Part shown: positions 22,756-37,820 of the stretch, one piece after another
Layout: the number at the start of each line of letters is the position of its first letter
How positions within the stretch are numbered: position 1 is the stretch's first letter
Assembly (NCBI RefSeq): GCF_001267535.1
Contig: NZ_JRXE01000029.1
Coordinates: 1 to 54,488 of the forward strand
Reading direction: 5' to 3'
Length of the DNA stretch: 54,488 nt
Source: Winslowiella iniecta
GTDB taxonomy: Bacteria; Pseudomonadota; Gammaproteobacteria; Enterobacterales; Enterobacteriaceae
Position numbers and translations under genes: made by a program
Notes under the pieces: model-generated
What the model was told of the DNA's origin: nothing
What the model saw: the letters and a program-made list of their open reading frames with translations, nothing else
Databases searched by the model: none

Positions 22756-23073
22756 ATGGCTGAATGGAACGGCGAATATATCAGCCCTTACGCTGAGCAC
22801 GGTAAGAAGAGCGAGCAGGTTAAGAAAATAACAGTTTCTATCCCCCTGAAAGTTCTCAAAATTTTAACTGATGAGCGCACGCGTCGTCAGGTTAACAATT
22901 TGCGTCATGCCACCAATAGTGAGCTGCTGTGCGAAGCATTTTTGCACGCCTTCACCGGACAGCCGCTGCCGGATGACGTGGATTTACGCAAAGAGCGTAA
23001 CGACGAAATCCCTGAAGAAGCAAAAGCGATCATGCGCGAAATGGGTGTCGACCCGGATACCTGGGAATATTAA
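22756..23073 (+). CDS. metJ: Methionine repressor MetJ
   Basis: A ribbon-helix-helix repressor that uses S-adenosylmethionine as corepressor to shut off met genes. It has the E. coli length of 105 residues, with the DNA-contacting beta-ribbon [12 protein letters not shown] near residues 23-34 and the conserved C-terminus DPDTWEY. It diverges from metB, with its operator between them. Confidence 0.98.
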   Translation: MAEWNGEYISPYAEHGKKSEQVKKITVSIPLKVLKILTDERTRRQVNNLRHATNSELLCEAFLHAFTGQPLPDDVDLRKERNDEIPEEAKAIMREMGVDPDTWEY

Positions 23074-23109
23074 TCCTGCTTTACGCTAATTTTGCTGAAT
23101 TTCAGCCAT

Positions 23110-23136
23110 AAAAAAACCCGGCCAAAGCCGGGTTTT
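23110..23136. terminator. Bidirectional terminator between metJ and rpmE
   Basis: AAACCCGGC pairs with GCCGGGTTT, with an A-run before and a T-run after the stem. It can therefore terminate both convergent genes. Confidence 0.9.
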
Positions 23137-23165
23137 TCTTATTAACAAAACCGTAAAAGGTTTTA

Positions 23166-23381
23166 TTAAGCTTTGCTGCCTGGGATGCTGAAACGCTTGT
23201 TGAAGCGGTCAACACGGCCACCGCTAGCAACATCACGCTGCTTACCGGTGTAGAACGGGTGGCATTTGCCACAAACGTCCAGGTTCAGATCACGGCCAAC
23301 AGTTGAGCCGATTTTGATTTCGTTACCGCAAGAACATTTAGCAGTAACTTCAGTGTAATTTGGGTGAATACCTTTTTTCAT
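23166..23381 (-). CDS. rpmE: 50S ribosomal protein bL31 (zinc-binding form)
   Basis: A 71-residue large-subunit protein that forms part of an intersubunit bridge. It is the C+ (zinc) form: Cys16, Cys18, Cys37 and Cys40 are all present in CSC and CGKC. It diverges from priA and has its own strong promoter and a long leader that probably mediates feedback control. Confidence 0.97.
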   Translation of the reverse strand: MKKGIHPNYTEVTAKCSCGNEIKIGSTVGRDLNLDVCGKCHPFYTGKQRDVASGGRVDRFNKRFSIPGSKA

Positions 23382-25795
<2,414 letters not shown>

Positions 25796-26008
25796 CGGCT
25801 GCGCAAAGCGGCCCATGTTCTGCGAGAGGGATCGAAAAAAGTCGCACAAGTCACAATTTTTATGCAAATTAAGTAACAGCATCCCAACACAATCTGTTAA
25901 GAATGTGATGGTCATCCGCAAATGGCCGTCGATCGCGCTACGGCTATGATAGTTCGCATAAAAAATCCAGTTGGTCAGGTCAGCTTTGCTGGCGTGAGGA
26001 GAAGAGTG

Positions 26009-27043
26009 TTGGAGCACAATCCAGAGGCAACGGCAGCCACCATGAAAGATGTGGCTGAAAGAGCAGGAGTATCAACGGCCACCGTGTCACGCGCACTGAT
26101 GAATCCGGAAAAGGTTTCAGCAGCAACGCGGCAAAAAGTTGAGCAGGCGGTCATCGATGTCGGCTATTCACCCCATGCGCTGGCACGCAATGCCAAACGC
26201 AGCGAGTCACGTACCATCCTGGTGATTGTGCCGGATATCTGCGACCCGTTTTTCAGCGAAATTATTCGCGGTGTTGAAGTGACTGCTGCCGCCGAAGGCT
26301 ATCTGGTGTTGATTGGTGACTGCGCCCATCAGAACCAGCAGGAAAAATCGTTTTTAAACCTGATGCTGACGCGACAAATCGATGGCATGGTGTTACTTGG
26401 CTCGCAGCTACCGTTTGAAACCGGGGTGGAAGAGCAGCGTAATCTGCCGCCGATGGTGATGGCCAATGAGTTCGCGCCAGAACTGGAGTTGCCGACGGTT
26501 CATATTGATAACCTGACCGCTGCGTTTGAAGCGGTCAGCCATTTGCATCAGCTCGGCCATCGCCGTATCGCCTGTATTGCCGGGCCGGAAGAGATGCCGC
26601 TCTGTCATTATCGTTTGCAGGGCTATATTCAGGCGCTGCGCCGTAACGGTCTTGCCATTGATGCCAACTATATTGTGCGTGGCGATTTCACTTTTGAAGC
26701 CGGCTCTGCTGCGTTTAAACAGTTAATGGCGCTACCTCATCCTCCGGATGCGCTATTCTGTCATAGCGATATTATGGCACTGGGTGCCATGTCGCAGGCA
26801 AAAAGCATGGGATTGCGTGTCCCGCAGGATATCTCGCTGGTCGGCTTCGATGATATTGAGCTGTCCCGCTACAGTGACCCACAGCTGACCACCGTTGCCC
26901 AGCCGCGTTTTAATATCGGACGTGAAGCAATGCTGTTATTACTGGAGCAGTTGCAGGGAAAAATGGTCAGCAACGGTTCACGCCTGCTGGATTTTGAATT
27001 AAAAGTGCGCGGCAGCAGCGCGCGCGCCGGGCGGAATAAATAA
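26009..27043 (+). CDS. cytR: LacI-family nucleoside-uptake repressor CytR
   Basis: Works with CRP to repress nucleoside transport and catabolism genes. It is about 344 residues with an N-terminal LacI helix-turn-helix (TMKDVAERAGVSTATVSRAL) and a periplasmic-binding-like effector domain with ILVIVPDICDPFFSEIIRG. AGGAG at 25997-26001 favours a TTG start at 26009 (7 nt spacing) or the adjacent GTG at 26006; the upstream ATG at 25922 lacks such support and lengthens the protein beyond E. coli's 341. It lies between priA and ftsN as in E. coli. Confidence 0.9.
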   Translation: MEHNPEATAATMKDVAERAGVSTATVSRALMNPEKVSAATRQKVEQAVIDVGYSPHALARNAKRSESRTILVIVPDICDPFFSEIIRGVEVTAAAEGYLVLIGDCAHQNQQEKSFLNLMLTRQIDGMVLLGSQLPFETGVEEQRNLPPMVMANEFAPELELPTVHIDNLTAAFEAVSHLHQLGHRRIACIAGPEEMPLCHYRLQGYIQALRRNGLAIDANYIVRGDFTFEAGSAAFKQLMALPHPPDALFCHSDIMALGAMSQAKSMGLRVPQDISLVGFDDIELSRYSDPQLTTVAQPRFNIGREAMLLLLEQLQGKMVSNGSRLLDFELKVRGSSARAGRNK

Positions 27044-27224
27044 CCGGTTATTTTTTTCCTGATGTGAGATTCAGCAGATTCTTAGGCGACTCACTGCTGG
27101 TCAAACTTCCAGCCCTTGAGTAACATGACGTGCTTATAGCCGGGCTTATAACGTGCTGACTTTTGCACCGTTCACCATTTCTTGCCCGGCGTGCATTTTC
27201 TTATTTGATATTAGCGGAACGATA

Positions 27225-28109
27225 GTGGCACAAAAAGATTATGTAGGCCGCGGGCGTTCGACAGGGACGCGTCGCAAAAAGAGCAACAGCCGCAGCAAAA
27301 AGCGCGGCAGTGGATCAGGTGTATCCAAACTGATGGTGGTTCTGGCTGCAGCAGTACTGATCACCTTTGTCGGTGGCTTATGGTTTATTGCCCATCACAA
27401 AAAAGAAGAAGTGCCGGTCATTCCCGATCACAAAGCGGCAGGTAATGGCCTTCCGCCAAAACCTGAAGAGCGCTGGCGCTATATTAAAGAGCTGGAGAAT
27501 CGCCAGATTGGCGTGCCAATACCGAAAGAGCCTTCTGCCGGTGGTGAAGTGCATTCCCAGACTCAGCTGACCAATGAACAGCGCCAGTTGCTGGAGCAGA
27601 TGCAGGCCGATATGCGTCAGACTCCAACCCAGCTGAATGAAGTGCCGTGGAACGAGCAGACCCCTGCCCAACGTCAGCAGACGCTTCAGCAACAACAGCA
27701 ACAGGCTAAGCAACAGCAGCAGCGACTGTTGCAGCAAAACCAGTTGCAGCAGCAATCACGCATGCAGCAACAACAGCAATCTCAACCGGTCGCGCCAGTC
27801 ACGCGTGAACCAGCCCGTCAGGCACCGCTACAGGCGGCTAAACCGCAAGAAACGGCGAAGGCAAAAGAAGAGAAACCAAAAGCACAAAGCTGGATGGTGC
27901 AGTGTGGCTCCTTCAAAGGTACCGATCAGGCTGAGTCTGCTCGTGCAGCGCTGGCATTCGAAGGATTTGAAAGCCGGATTACCACTGGCGGCGGCTGGAA
28001 CCGCGTGGTGGTCGGGCCGTACAACAATCGCGCAAGCGCCGACAGCACGCTGAAGCGTCTGCGCGGTTCAGGCCACTCAAACTGTATTCCACTCGCTGTC
28101 GGGGGTTGA
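27225..28109 (+). CDS. ftsN: Cell division protein FtsN
   Basis: A bitopic inner-membrane protein that triggers septal peptidoglycan synthesis. The 294-residue product has a basic cytoplasmic tail, a transmembrane helix near residues 35-56, the essential periplasmic helix region with RWRYIKELE, a glutamine-rich linker (about residues 150-190) and a C-terminal SPOR domain (about 218-294) starting near WMVQCGSF. The GTG at 27225 (MAQKDYV) matches the E. coli N-terminus; the frame upstream to 27153 does not. The ribosome site is weak. Confidence 0.94.
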   Translation: MAQKDYVGRGRSTGTRRKKSNSRSKKRGSGSGVSKLMVVLAAAVLITFVGGLWFIAHHKKEEVPVIPDHKAAGNGLPPKPEERWRYIKELENRQIGVPIPKEPSAGGEVHSQTQLTNEQRQLLEQMQADMRQTPTQLNEVPWNEQTPAQRQQTLQQQQQQAKQQQQRLLQQNQLQQQSRMQQQQQSQPVAPVTREPARQAPLQAAKPQETAKAKEEKPKAQSWMVQCGSFKGTDQAESARAALAFEGFESRITTGGGWNRVVVGPYNNRASADSTLKRLRGSGHSNCIPLAVGG

Positions 28110-28198
28110 AACCCGCCAAACTCACCCCATATCTTGATGCATAATGCCCTGCACCGTGCGTGCAGGGACATCTTCCGACTGCAACAAGGGGTCTGCCC

Positions 28199-28729
28199 GT
28201 GACAACAATAGTAAGTGTACGACGCAACGGCCAGGTAGTGATTGGCGGTGATGGCCAGGCTACTCTCGGCAATACCGTGATGAAAGGCAACGTCAAAAAA
28301 GTGCGTCGTCTCTACAACGACAAGGTAATCGCCGGATTTGCTGGCGGCACCGCAGATGCTTTCACCCTGTTTGAACTCTTTGAACGTAAACTTGAAATGC
28401 ACCAGGGTCATCTGGTGAAAGCGGCTGTCGAACTGGCTAAAGACTGGCGTACCGACCGTATGCTGCGCAAGCTGGAAGCCCTGCTGGCTGTCGCCGACGA
28501 AAACGCCTCGCTGATTATCACCGGTAACGGTGACGTGATTCAGCCAGAGAACGATCTTATTGCCATCGGTTCAGGTGGTCCTTACGCTCAGGCTGCCGCT
28601 CGCGCGCTGCTGGAAAACACCGATATCGGCGCACGCGATATCGTGGAAAAAGCGTTGGGCATTGCAGGCGATATCTGCATTTACACCAACCACAATCTCA
28701 CTATCGAAGAACTACCGTCCAAAGCGTAA
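28199..28729 (+). CDS. hslV: ATP-dependent protease subunit HslV
   Basis: The threonine-protease component of the HslUV (ClpQY) complex. The start is GTG at 28199 with AAGGGG upstream, giving 176 residues as in E. coli; after Met removal Thr2 becomes the catalytic nucleophile ([10 protein letters not shown]). It is followed 11 bp later by hslU. Confidence 0.96.
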   Translation: MTTIVSVRRNGQVVIGGDGQATLGNTVMKGNVKKVRRLYNDKVIAGFAGGTADAFTLFELFERKLEMHQGHLVKAAVELAKDWRTDRMLRKLEALLAVADENASLIITGNGDVIQPENDLIAIGSGGPYAQAAARALLENTDIGARDIVEKALGIAGDICIYTNHNLTIEELPSKA

Positions 28730-28740
28730 GGATCCTAATT

Positions 28741-30072
28741 ATGTCTGAAATGACTCCGCGCGAAATCGTCAGCGAACTGAACAGATTTATCATCGGCCAG
28801 GACGGCGCCAAACGTGCCGTGGCAATCGCCCTGCGCAACCGCTGGCGTCGTATGCAACTGGACGAAGAGTTACGTCATGAAGTCACGCCAAAAAATATTC
28901 TGATGATTGGCCCGACCGGCGTCGGTAAAACCGAAATCGCCCGTCGCCTGGCGAAACTGGCTAACGCGCCGTTTATCAAAGTTGAAGCGACCAAGTTCAC
29001 CGAAGTGGGCTATGTGGGTAAAGAAGTGGATTCGATTATCCGCGATCTGACCGATTCTGCACTGAAAATGGTACGCATGCAGGCTATCGACAAGAACCGT
29101 TACCGCGCCGAAGAAATGGCCGAAGAGCGTATTCTTGACGTGCTGATTCCACCGGCAAAAAACAACTGGGGGCAATCGGAAGCCGCTGCTGAGCCATCTG
29201 CCGCTCGTCAGTCATTCCGCAAGAAACTGCGTGAAGGCCAGCTGGACGACAAAGAGATCGAAATCGATCTGGCTGCATCACCGCAGGGCGTCGAGATTAT
29301 GGCACCTCCGGGCATGGAAGAGATGACCAATCAGCTACAATCGATGTTCCAGAACCTCGGCGGTCAAAAGCAGAAGCCACGTAAACTGAAAATCAAAGAA
29401 GCGATGAAGCTGCTGATTGAAGAAGAAGCGGCGAAGCTGGTGAATCCGGAAGAGCTGAAAGAAGCGGCGATCGAAGCGGTTGAACAGCACGGTATCGTGT
29501 TTATCGATGAGATCGATAAAATCTGTAAGCGCGGCGAATCGTCCGGTCCTGACGTCTCCCGTGAAGGGGTACAGCGTGACCTGCTGCCGCTGGTTGAAGG
29601 CTGCACCGTTTCCACCAAACACGGCATGGTGAAAACCGATCACATTCTGTTTATCGCTTCCGGCGCATTCCAGGTATCCAGCCCTTCCGATCTGATTCCG
29701 GAACTGCAAGGTCGTCTGCCTATCCGCGTTGAATTGCAGGCGCTGACGGTCAATGACTTCGAGCGCATTCTGACCGAGCCTAACGCTTCCGTTACCGTAC
29801 AGTATAAAGCGCTGATGGGTACTGAAGGGGTGAATGTTGATTTCACCGAAGACGGCATCCGTCGTATCGCCGAAGCAGCATGGCAGGTTAACGAGTCCAC
29901 CGAAAACATCGGTGCGCGTCGACTGCATACCGTGCTGGAGCGTCTGATGGAAGATATCTCCTATGACGCCAGTGACCGTCCGGGTGATTCCATCACCATT
30001 GATGCCACCTATGTTGGTAAGCATCTGGATGAGCTGGTTGCCGACGAAGATCTCAGCCGCTTTATTCTGTAA
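28741..30072 (+). CDS. hslU: HslU ATPase subunit of HslUV protease
   Basis: An AAA+ unfoldase that feeds substrates to HslV. It has the E. coli length (443), with Walker A GPTGVGKT (57-64), Walker B VFIDEID near residue 252, a variable I-domain between them, and the C-terminal tail SRFIL that docks into HslV. In E. coli menA follows; here only 156 bp separate it from rraA. Confidence 0.98.
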   Translation: MSEMTPREIVSELNRFIIGQDGAKRAVAIALRNRWRRMQLDEELRHEVTPKNILMIGPTGVGKTEIARRLAKLANAPFIKVEATKFTEVGYVGKEVDSIIRDLTDSALKMVRMQAIDKNRYRAEEMAEERILDVLIPPAKNNWGQSEAAAEPSAARQSFRKKLREGQLDDKEIEIDLAASPQGVEIMAPPGMEEMTNQLQSMFQNLGGQKQKPRKLKIKEAMKLLIEEEAAKLVNPEELKEAAIEAVEQHGIVFIDEIDKICKRGESSGPDVSREGVQRDLLPLVEGCTVSTKHGMVKTDHILFIASGAFQVSSPSDLIPELQGRLPIRVELQALTVNDFERILTEPNASVTVQYKALMGTEGVNVDFTEDGIRRIAEAAWQVNESTENIGARRLHTVLERLMEDISYDASDRPGDSITIDATYVGKHLDELVADEDLSRFIL

Positions 30073-30078
30073 TTGTTG

Positions 30079-30104
30079 CAGGGACGGTGAACACGCTGTC
30101 CCTG
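30079..30104. repeat. Intergenic palindrome, family A (copy 4, diverged)
   Basis: CAGGGACGGTG and CGCTGTCCCTG pair around AACA with wobble positions. It lies just after the hslU stop codon, where menA sits in E. coli. Confidence 0.65.
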
Positions 30105-30166
30105 TCGCTCGCCTGCGTTTTGCTCCGCACATCATCCCGGTACATAATTTCTCATCATTGATGATT

Positions 30167-30714
<548 letters not shown>

Positions 30715-30730
30715 CGTGCTGCAGAAAGCT

Positions 30731-30757
30731 AAACGGGTGCCTGAGGCACCCGTTTTT
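30731..30757. terminator. Terminator between rraA and zapB
   Basis: ACGGGTGCC and GGCACCCGT pair perfectly around TGA, followed by TTTTTG on the plus strand and preceded by AA. It ends rraA and may also serve zapB. Confidence 0.88.
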
Positions 30758-30777
30758 GTTTCGTCAGTACTGAGGAA

Positions 30778-31017
30778 TCAGACTTCTTCCATCTTTCCCA
30801 GCAGTGCACGCAGACGTTCCTGCCAGACATGCTGCTCTTCTTTCAGCTGCTGGTTTTCACGTACCAGTGATTCGGTGTTACCTGAAGCGTGGTTGACTTC
30901 CTGCTTCAAATTATTGTTTTGATCTTTCAGCTCTTCGATTTCCATCTGCAGCAGAGTGATGGTATCAATCGCCTGCTGTACTTTCGCTTCCAGTTTCTCG
31001 AACACTTCAAATGACAT
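30778..31017 (-). CDS. zapB: Cell division protein ZapB
   Basis: A 79-residue all-coiled-coil protein that links ZapA and FtsZ rings to MatP at the division site. The heptad-rich sequence [20 protein letters not shown] matches the family in length and start. It is convergent with rraA and divergent from glpF. Confidence 0.95.
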   Translation of the reverse strand: MSFEVFEKLEAKVQQAIDTITLLQMEIEELKDQNNNLKQEVNHASGNTESLVRENQQLKEEQHVWQERLRALLGKMEEV

Positions 31018-31309
31018 CTTTATGACCTCTCCTAATCGCAGGGCGTTGATGATGCTAGCCGCAGACTATGAGATTCATCGAAAACTCCGCGGATAACAAC
31101 GATTCCTCGATTGTATGTAGCCCGGCACCCCAAGTCCAGCAGCGAACCCTTACCAGGCGCAGTATGTAACAATTTTCAGCCTAAGCCTAAAATTCAGCGC
31201 TAAAAGTGACGCTCATAATAGAGGCGGAAACCACAGCGGGCGATGCGAACATTTCTGGCCGCTTTAATGATGTTTTTGGAAAGCAAAAAGACGCGAAAGC
31301 GCTCATTTT

Positions 31310-31395
31310 TTTGACCTGGTACACAATTTTCGATTTCGCTATTTCTCGAAAATGCTCGTTAACGATAAATTTACATCAGCCCTACATTAGATCGG
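31310..31395 (+). promoter_or_regulatory. glpFKX control region with GlpR-like operators and possible CRP site
   Basis: This part of the 440-bp zapB-glpF gap resembles the E. coli glpF promoter. A GlpR-type inverted repeat, ATGCTCGTTAACGATAAAT, lies at 31353-31371. A second TCG-rich half-site pair lies just before it (31330-31352). TTGACC-n4-TACACA (31311-31324) may be a degenerate CRP site. The remaining 31018-31309 shows nothing I can name. Confidence 0.65.
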
Positions 31396-31457
31396 GGTGA
31401 CTCATGGATAGAGAACAAAGACTGATAACATTTAACCTCGCCTTCAGGAATTTCATT

Positions 31458-33861
<2,404 letters not shown>

Positions 33862-33880
33862 TGTTTACCCGGCACCTAAC

Positions 33881-33916
33881 ATGCCATCAGGACGGGAGCC
33901 GAAAACGGCTCCCCTA
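33881..33916. repeat. Intergenic palindrome, family B (copy 1)
   Basis: GGGAGCCG and CGGCTCCC pair perfectly around AAAA (33894-33913). The flank ATGCCATCAG is shared with the copy at 53982-54017. It lies between glpK and glpX. Confidence 0.85.
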
Positions 33917-34000
33917 TAATAATGACCCGCATTAGCCGAAGTTTTGCCCGGCACCAACTGTGATAAACTTCCAGCCTCATTTACTTCCCCGAGGCATGCC

Positions 34001-35011
34001 ATGAAACGAGAACTCGCCATTGAATTTTCACGTGTTACCGAAGCCGCCGCGCTGGCTGGCTATAAGTGGTTAGGACGCGGAGATAAAAATATCGCCGATG
34101 GTGCAGCCGTTCATGCCATGCGTATCATGCTGAATAAAGTCGATATCGACGGGCAGATCGTGATTGGCGAAGGCGAAATTGATGAAGCACCGATGCTGTA
34201 TATCGGCGAAAAAGTCGGTACCGGCAACGGCGACGCGGTCGATATTGCCGTCGATCCTATCGAAGGCACCCGCATGACCGCGATGGGCCAGGCCAATGCG
34301 CTGGCGGTACTGGCGGTAGGCGACAAAGGCACCTTCCTGCATGCGCCAGATATGTATATGGAAAAGCTGATTGTCGGACCGGGCGCGAAAGGCAGTATCG
34401 ATCTTAATCTGCCGCTGGCCGAGAATTTACAGCGCATTGCGCTGGCGCTGGGTAAATCCTTGTCGGCACTGACCGTCACCATCCTCGCCAAACCCCGTCA
34501 CGATGCGGTCATTCAACAGATGCAGCAGTTGGGCGTGCGTGTTTTCGCGATTCCTGATGGTGATGTCGCCGCATCGATTCTGACCTGCATGCCGGACAGT
34601 GAAGTTGACGTGCTTTACGGCATCGGCGGCGCGCCAGAAGGCGTGGTCTCCGCCGCAGTTATCCGCGCTCTGGATGGTGATATGCAGAGCCGTTTGCTGG
34701 CGCGTCATGTGGTTAAAGGTGATAACAGCGACAACCGCCGTATTGGCGAGCAGGAACTGGCGCGCTGTGAGCAGATGGGCATTACTGCCGGTAAGGTGTT
34801 ACAGCTGGATGAGATGGCGCGTAACGATAATGTGATTTTTGCTGCCACCGGCATTACCAGCGGCGACCTGCTGAAAGGCATCACGCGCAACGGCAATATC
34901 GCGACCACCGAAACCCTGCTGATTCGCGGTAAGTCGCGCACCATTCGCCGCATCCAGTCCATTCACTACCTTGACCGTAAAGACGCCAGCCTGCAGGAAT
35001 ATATTTTATAA
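34001..35011 (+). CDS. glpX: Class II fructose-1,6-bisphosphatase GlpX
   Basis: Hydrolyses fructose-1,6-bisphosphate in gluconeogenesis. The 336 residues match E. coli GlpX, with metal-site motifs GEGEIDEAP and DPIEGTRMTAMG. The ATG at 34001 has GAGG 6 nt upstream; an earlier start at 33944 is not supported. It is the third gene of the glp operon, although 139 bp and a palindrome separate it from glpK. Confidence 0.97.
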   Translation: MKRELAIEFSRVTEAAALAGYKWLGRGDKNIADGAAVHAMRIMLNKVDIDGQIVIGEGEIDEAPMLYIGEKVGTGNGDAVDIAVDPIEGTRMTAMGQANALAVLAVGDKGTFLHAPDMYMEKLIVGPGAKGSIDLNLPLAENLQRIALALGKSLSALTVTILAKPRHDAVIQQMQQLGVRVFAIPDGDVAASILTCMPDSEVDVLYGIGGAPEGVVSAAVIRALDGDMQSRLLARHVVKGDNSDNRRIGEQELARCEQMGITAGKVLQLDEMARNDNVIFAATGITSGDLLKGITRNGNIATTETLLIRGKSRTIRRIQSIHYLDRKDASLQEYIL

Positions 35012-35051
35012 TACTGCGTGGGCCAGCAGATGTCTGGCCCTCAGTATTGAC

Positions 35052-36230
35052 TCAGACTGCCTGCGCTTCCGGGCGTTTCGACAACGGCCACCAGCAAAGC
35101 AGTATCAGCATCGACATGGCAAACATCAGCATGCCCAGGCTAAACTGACCGTTCTGCGGCAACATCGCTGACAGCCAGGCGGCCAGGCCCGATCCCAGAT
35201 TCTGCATCCCCCCCACCAGCGCACCCGCAGTCCCTGCCATCCAGGGGTAAGGCTCCATCGCACCAGTTGTCGCCAGCGGAAACAACATCCCCGCGCCGAA
35301 AAAGAACAGCGCAGCAGGCGCGATCAGCGTCCAGATATTCATGATGCCAAACCACGCCGGGATCCACATCATCACCCCCGCCAGCAGGCAGCTGTTCACC
35401 GAGTACCACATCAGCGTCTGAAACGATTTATTGTCACGTCCGGCATACCAGGCGCCGAAAAACGCCGCCGGAATCGGCAGAATAAACAGAATACTGACCG
35501 TCAGAGCGCTTAGCTTTAACACGCCGCCCATCAGCACGCCGCAACTGGCTTCAAACACCGCGATACCCGCCAGCGCACCGATCAGCATAATCAGATAGCG
35601 CACAAAGGTGGTGTCAGCCAACAGGGGGCGATAACGCGAAAACAGCGGACGCTTATCCTGTGGCTCGGGCCGGGTTTCCGGCAGCCAGCGCAGCATCGCG
35701 GCACTGACCCCCAGACACAGAATCAGCAGGAAGGCAAAACAGGCATGCCAGCCAAACAGATGAGTTAACAGCGCACCCATCACCGGGGCCAGTAACGGAC
35801 TGACCAGAATGCCCATATTCAACAGGCTGTTGGCATGACGCAGCGCAGCACCGGCGTAGAGATCGCGCGGCATGGTGCGTGCCATCACGCCAGCCACGCC
35901 GGTTCCCATGCCCTGTACCGCGCAGGCAAGAACCAGACTTTCGAAAGTGGGCGCAAACAGCGCCGCAATGGCACCCGTAATAAAGATCGCCATACCGATT
36001 AAAATCACCGGTCGACGACCAAAGCTGTCGGACAGCGGACCATACAGCAGCTGCGAAGCACCGTAAGTAATCAGATAGGCCGCCATCAGGCGTTGCACCG
36101 CGCCATCGCGCACATTAAAAGTATCCGCGATGGTCGCCATAGCCGGAACATAGATGGTTTGCGCCATCTGACCGACCGCCACCAGCACAATCAGCATCAC
36201 CAGCAAGTGAGCGTTTTCAATTTTCTTCAT
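35052..36230 (-). CDS. emrD: Multidrug efflux MFS transporter EmrD
   Basis: A 12-helix drug:proton antiporter of the major facilitator superfamily. The 392 residues align through GQMAQTIYVPA, GPLSDSFGRRPVIL (the MFS motif A region) and FFFGAGMLFPLAT with E. coli EmrD (394). The ATG at 36230 begins MKKIENAHL; the longer frame to 36521 has no membrane-protein character. In E. coli emrD is at another locus, while here it sits between glpX and fpr. Confidence 0.92.
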   Translation of the reverse strand: MKKIENAHLLVMLIVLVAVGQMAQTIYVPAMATIADTFNVRDGAVQRLMAAYLITYGASQLLYGPLSDSFGRRPVILIGMAIFITGAIAALFAPTFESLVLACAVQGMGTGVAGVMARTMPRDLYAGAALRHANSLLNMGILVSPLLAPVMGALLTHLFGWHACFAFLLILCLGVSAAMLRWLPETRPEPQDKRPLFSRYRPLLADTTFVRYLIMLIGALAGIAVFEASCGVLMGGVLKLSALTVSILFILPIPAAFFGAWYAGRDNKSFQTLMWYSVNSCLLAGVMMWIPAWFGIMNIWTLIAPAALFFFGAGMLFPLATTGAMEPYPWMAGTAGALVGGMQNLGSGLAAWLSAMLPQNGQFSLGMLMFAMSMLILLCWWPLSKRPEAQAV

Positions 36231-36544
36231 TATGGTTTCTACAGAACAAACGCCGCCGAATTTTCCGTCACGCAGAAAATTTCCGGGCAAGCTAAGATTA
36301 ATTGCGGAGAAAATATCAGGAATTGATGACAAATCGAGAGGTGCGGCGGAAACAGCTGAGACCATGATGTCACTGAAACTGCGCACCGCTGTACAGTTAG
36401 TTTTACGACAATGTCGCAGAAGGAGCTGCAAATTTGTCGATATGAGCTTTGCCGCGGCCCGAGGGGTAGAAAAATCATCACACACTGGCGAAGATAAGGT
36501 TAGGCAAGTTTTGCGCGCCATACATCAACCATTAAGGAGTTTAC
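36231..36544. other. Divergent emrD-fpr intergenic region
   Basis: These 314 bp hold the presumed promoters of emrD and fpr. A good ribosome site (AAGGAG) precedes fpr. E. coli fpr is SoxS-activated, but I cannot identify a convincing marbox here, nor any RNA gene. Confidence 0.5.
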
Positions 36545-37291
36545 ATGGCTGAGTGGATCACCGGAAAAGTGACCAAAGTGACTAACTGGACCGACAGTTT
36601 GTTCAGTATCACGCTAAATGCCCCTGTCGCCCCATTTACCGCTGGTCAGTTCGCTAAACTGGCGCTGGAAGTCGATGGTGAGCGCGTGCAGCGCGCTTAC
36701 TCCTACGTGAATGCGCCCGGCGACGATAATCTTGAGTTTTACCTGGTCACAGTACCGGACGGCAAGCTCAGTCCGCGACTGTTTGCCCTGACGCCGGGTG
36801 ACGAGGTGATGATCACTAAAGAGGCCGCGGGTTTCTTTGTGCTGGAAGAAGTGCCCGAGTGCGAAACGCTGTGGATGCTGGCAACCGGCACCGCCATTGG
36901 CCCCTATCTGTCGATTTTGCAGGAAAGCAAAGATCTCGACCGCTTCAATAATATCGTGCTGGTTCACGCTGCGCGCTTCGCCGCCGATCTCAGCTACCTG
37001 CCAATGATGCAGCAATTACAGCAGCGTTATAACGGCAAACTGCATATCCAGACGGTGGTCAGCCGTGAAGAGGTTGCCGGTTCGCTGACTGGCCGCGTGC
37101 CGGCACTGATTGAGAGCGGCCAACTGGAAGCGGCAGTTGGCCTGAAGATGGACGCGGATACCAGCCACATTATGCTGTGCGGTAATCCTCAGATGGTACG
37201 TGACACCCAGCAATTGCTGAAAGATTCACGCCAGATGCGCAAACATTTGCGCCGCAAACCCGGCCATATGACCAGCGAACATTACTGGTAA
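36545..37291 (+). CDS. fpr: Ferredoxin/flavodoxin-NADP+ reductase Fpr
   Basis: A FAD enzyme that passes electrons between NADPH and flavodoxin or ferredoxin. It has the E. coli length of 248, with the FAD motif RAYSYVN, the NADP region ATGTAIGPYLS and the C-terminal Tyr-Trp that stacks on the flavin. Its last 10 bp overlap the end of the convergent yiiR. Confidence 0.97.
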   Translation: MAEWITGKVTKVTNWTDSLFSITLNAPVAPFTAGQFAKLALEVDGERVQRAYSYVNAPGDDNLEFYLVTVPDGKLSPRLFALTPGDEVMITKEAAGFFVLEEVPECETLWMLATGTAIGPYLSILQESKDLDRFNNIVLVHAARFAADLSYLPMMQQLQQRYNGKLHIQTVVSREEVAGSLTGRVPALIESGQLEAAVGLKMDADTSHIMLCGNPQMVRDTQQLLKDSRQMRKHLRRKPGHMTSEHYW

Positions 37292-37719
37292 TTCGGCTTG
37301 CCAAAATAGTTTACCGGGCGCGCTTCGCTGCCAAAGCGATTCTCGCCAGCGGTGCCGGTGAATACCCCAAGATCGAGCAGCATCATCACAAAGATCAGTG
37401 TGGGTACAAACCGGCCCAGTGCCCACTGCCATGTGCCGTTAAACATCGTCCAGTTACCGGCCAGCAGCATCCACGCCAGAATCACCAGTAATGCCCACCA
37501 GCCTTTTTTATTGCGGTCATGCAAGCGCTTGACCATTACTGCACTGGCAGGCCACAGCAGGCAGACGACGCAAAATGCTGCCATTTGCGTGTCGAGCCAG
37601 TTATTACCCGCCAGGGTAAACAGCATCACCATCGCGACCAGCCATACGCCCTGCCATATCCAGAAGTCGCGCCGGCTAAGACGGCCACGATATGAAAAGC
37701 ACCATTGTTGTAATGTCAT
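37282..37719 (-). CDS. yiiR: DUF805 membrane protein YiiR
   Basis: A 145-residue protein with about four membrane helices and the DUF805 features F-GR-sR-DFWIW near the N-terminus and VKRLHDRNKKGWW in the middle. The function is unknown. It matches E. coli YiiR in position and length and overlaps fpr tail-to-tail. Confidence 0.9.
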   Translation of the reverse strand: MTLQQWCFSYRGRLSRRDFWIWQGVWLVAMVMLFTLAGNNWLDTQMAAFCVVCLLWPASAVMVKRLHDRNKKGWWALLVILAWMLLAGNWTMFNGTWQWALGRFVPTLIFVMMLLDLGVFTGTAGENRFGSEARPVNYFGKPNYQ

Positions 37720-37820
37720 TAATAAGTCCCGGAAGCATGAATTATTGGCCGCAGCTTTTGACTTTGGCGGGTAAAAACCGTTCTAATCATTGCCTGAGTT
37801 TACTGGACAGGGCCAACAAA

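Noticed and set aside
27680..27790. Tandem repeat or CRISPR-like signal in ftsN
   Set aside because: It is an in-frame glutamine-codon tract inside the ftsN linker, without direct repeats and spacers.
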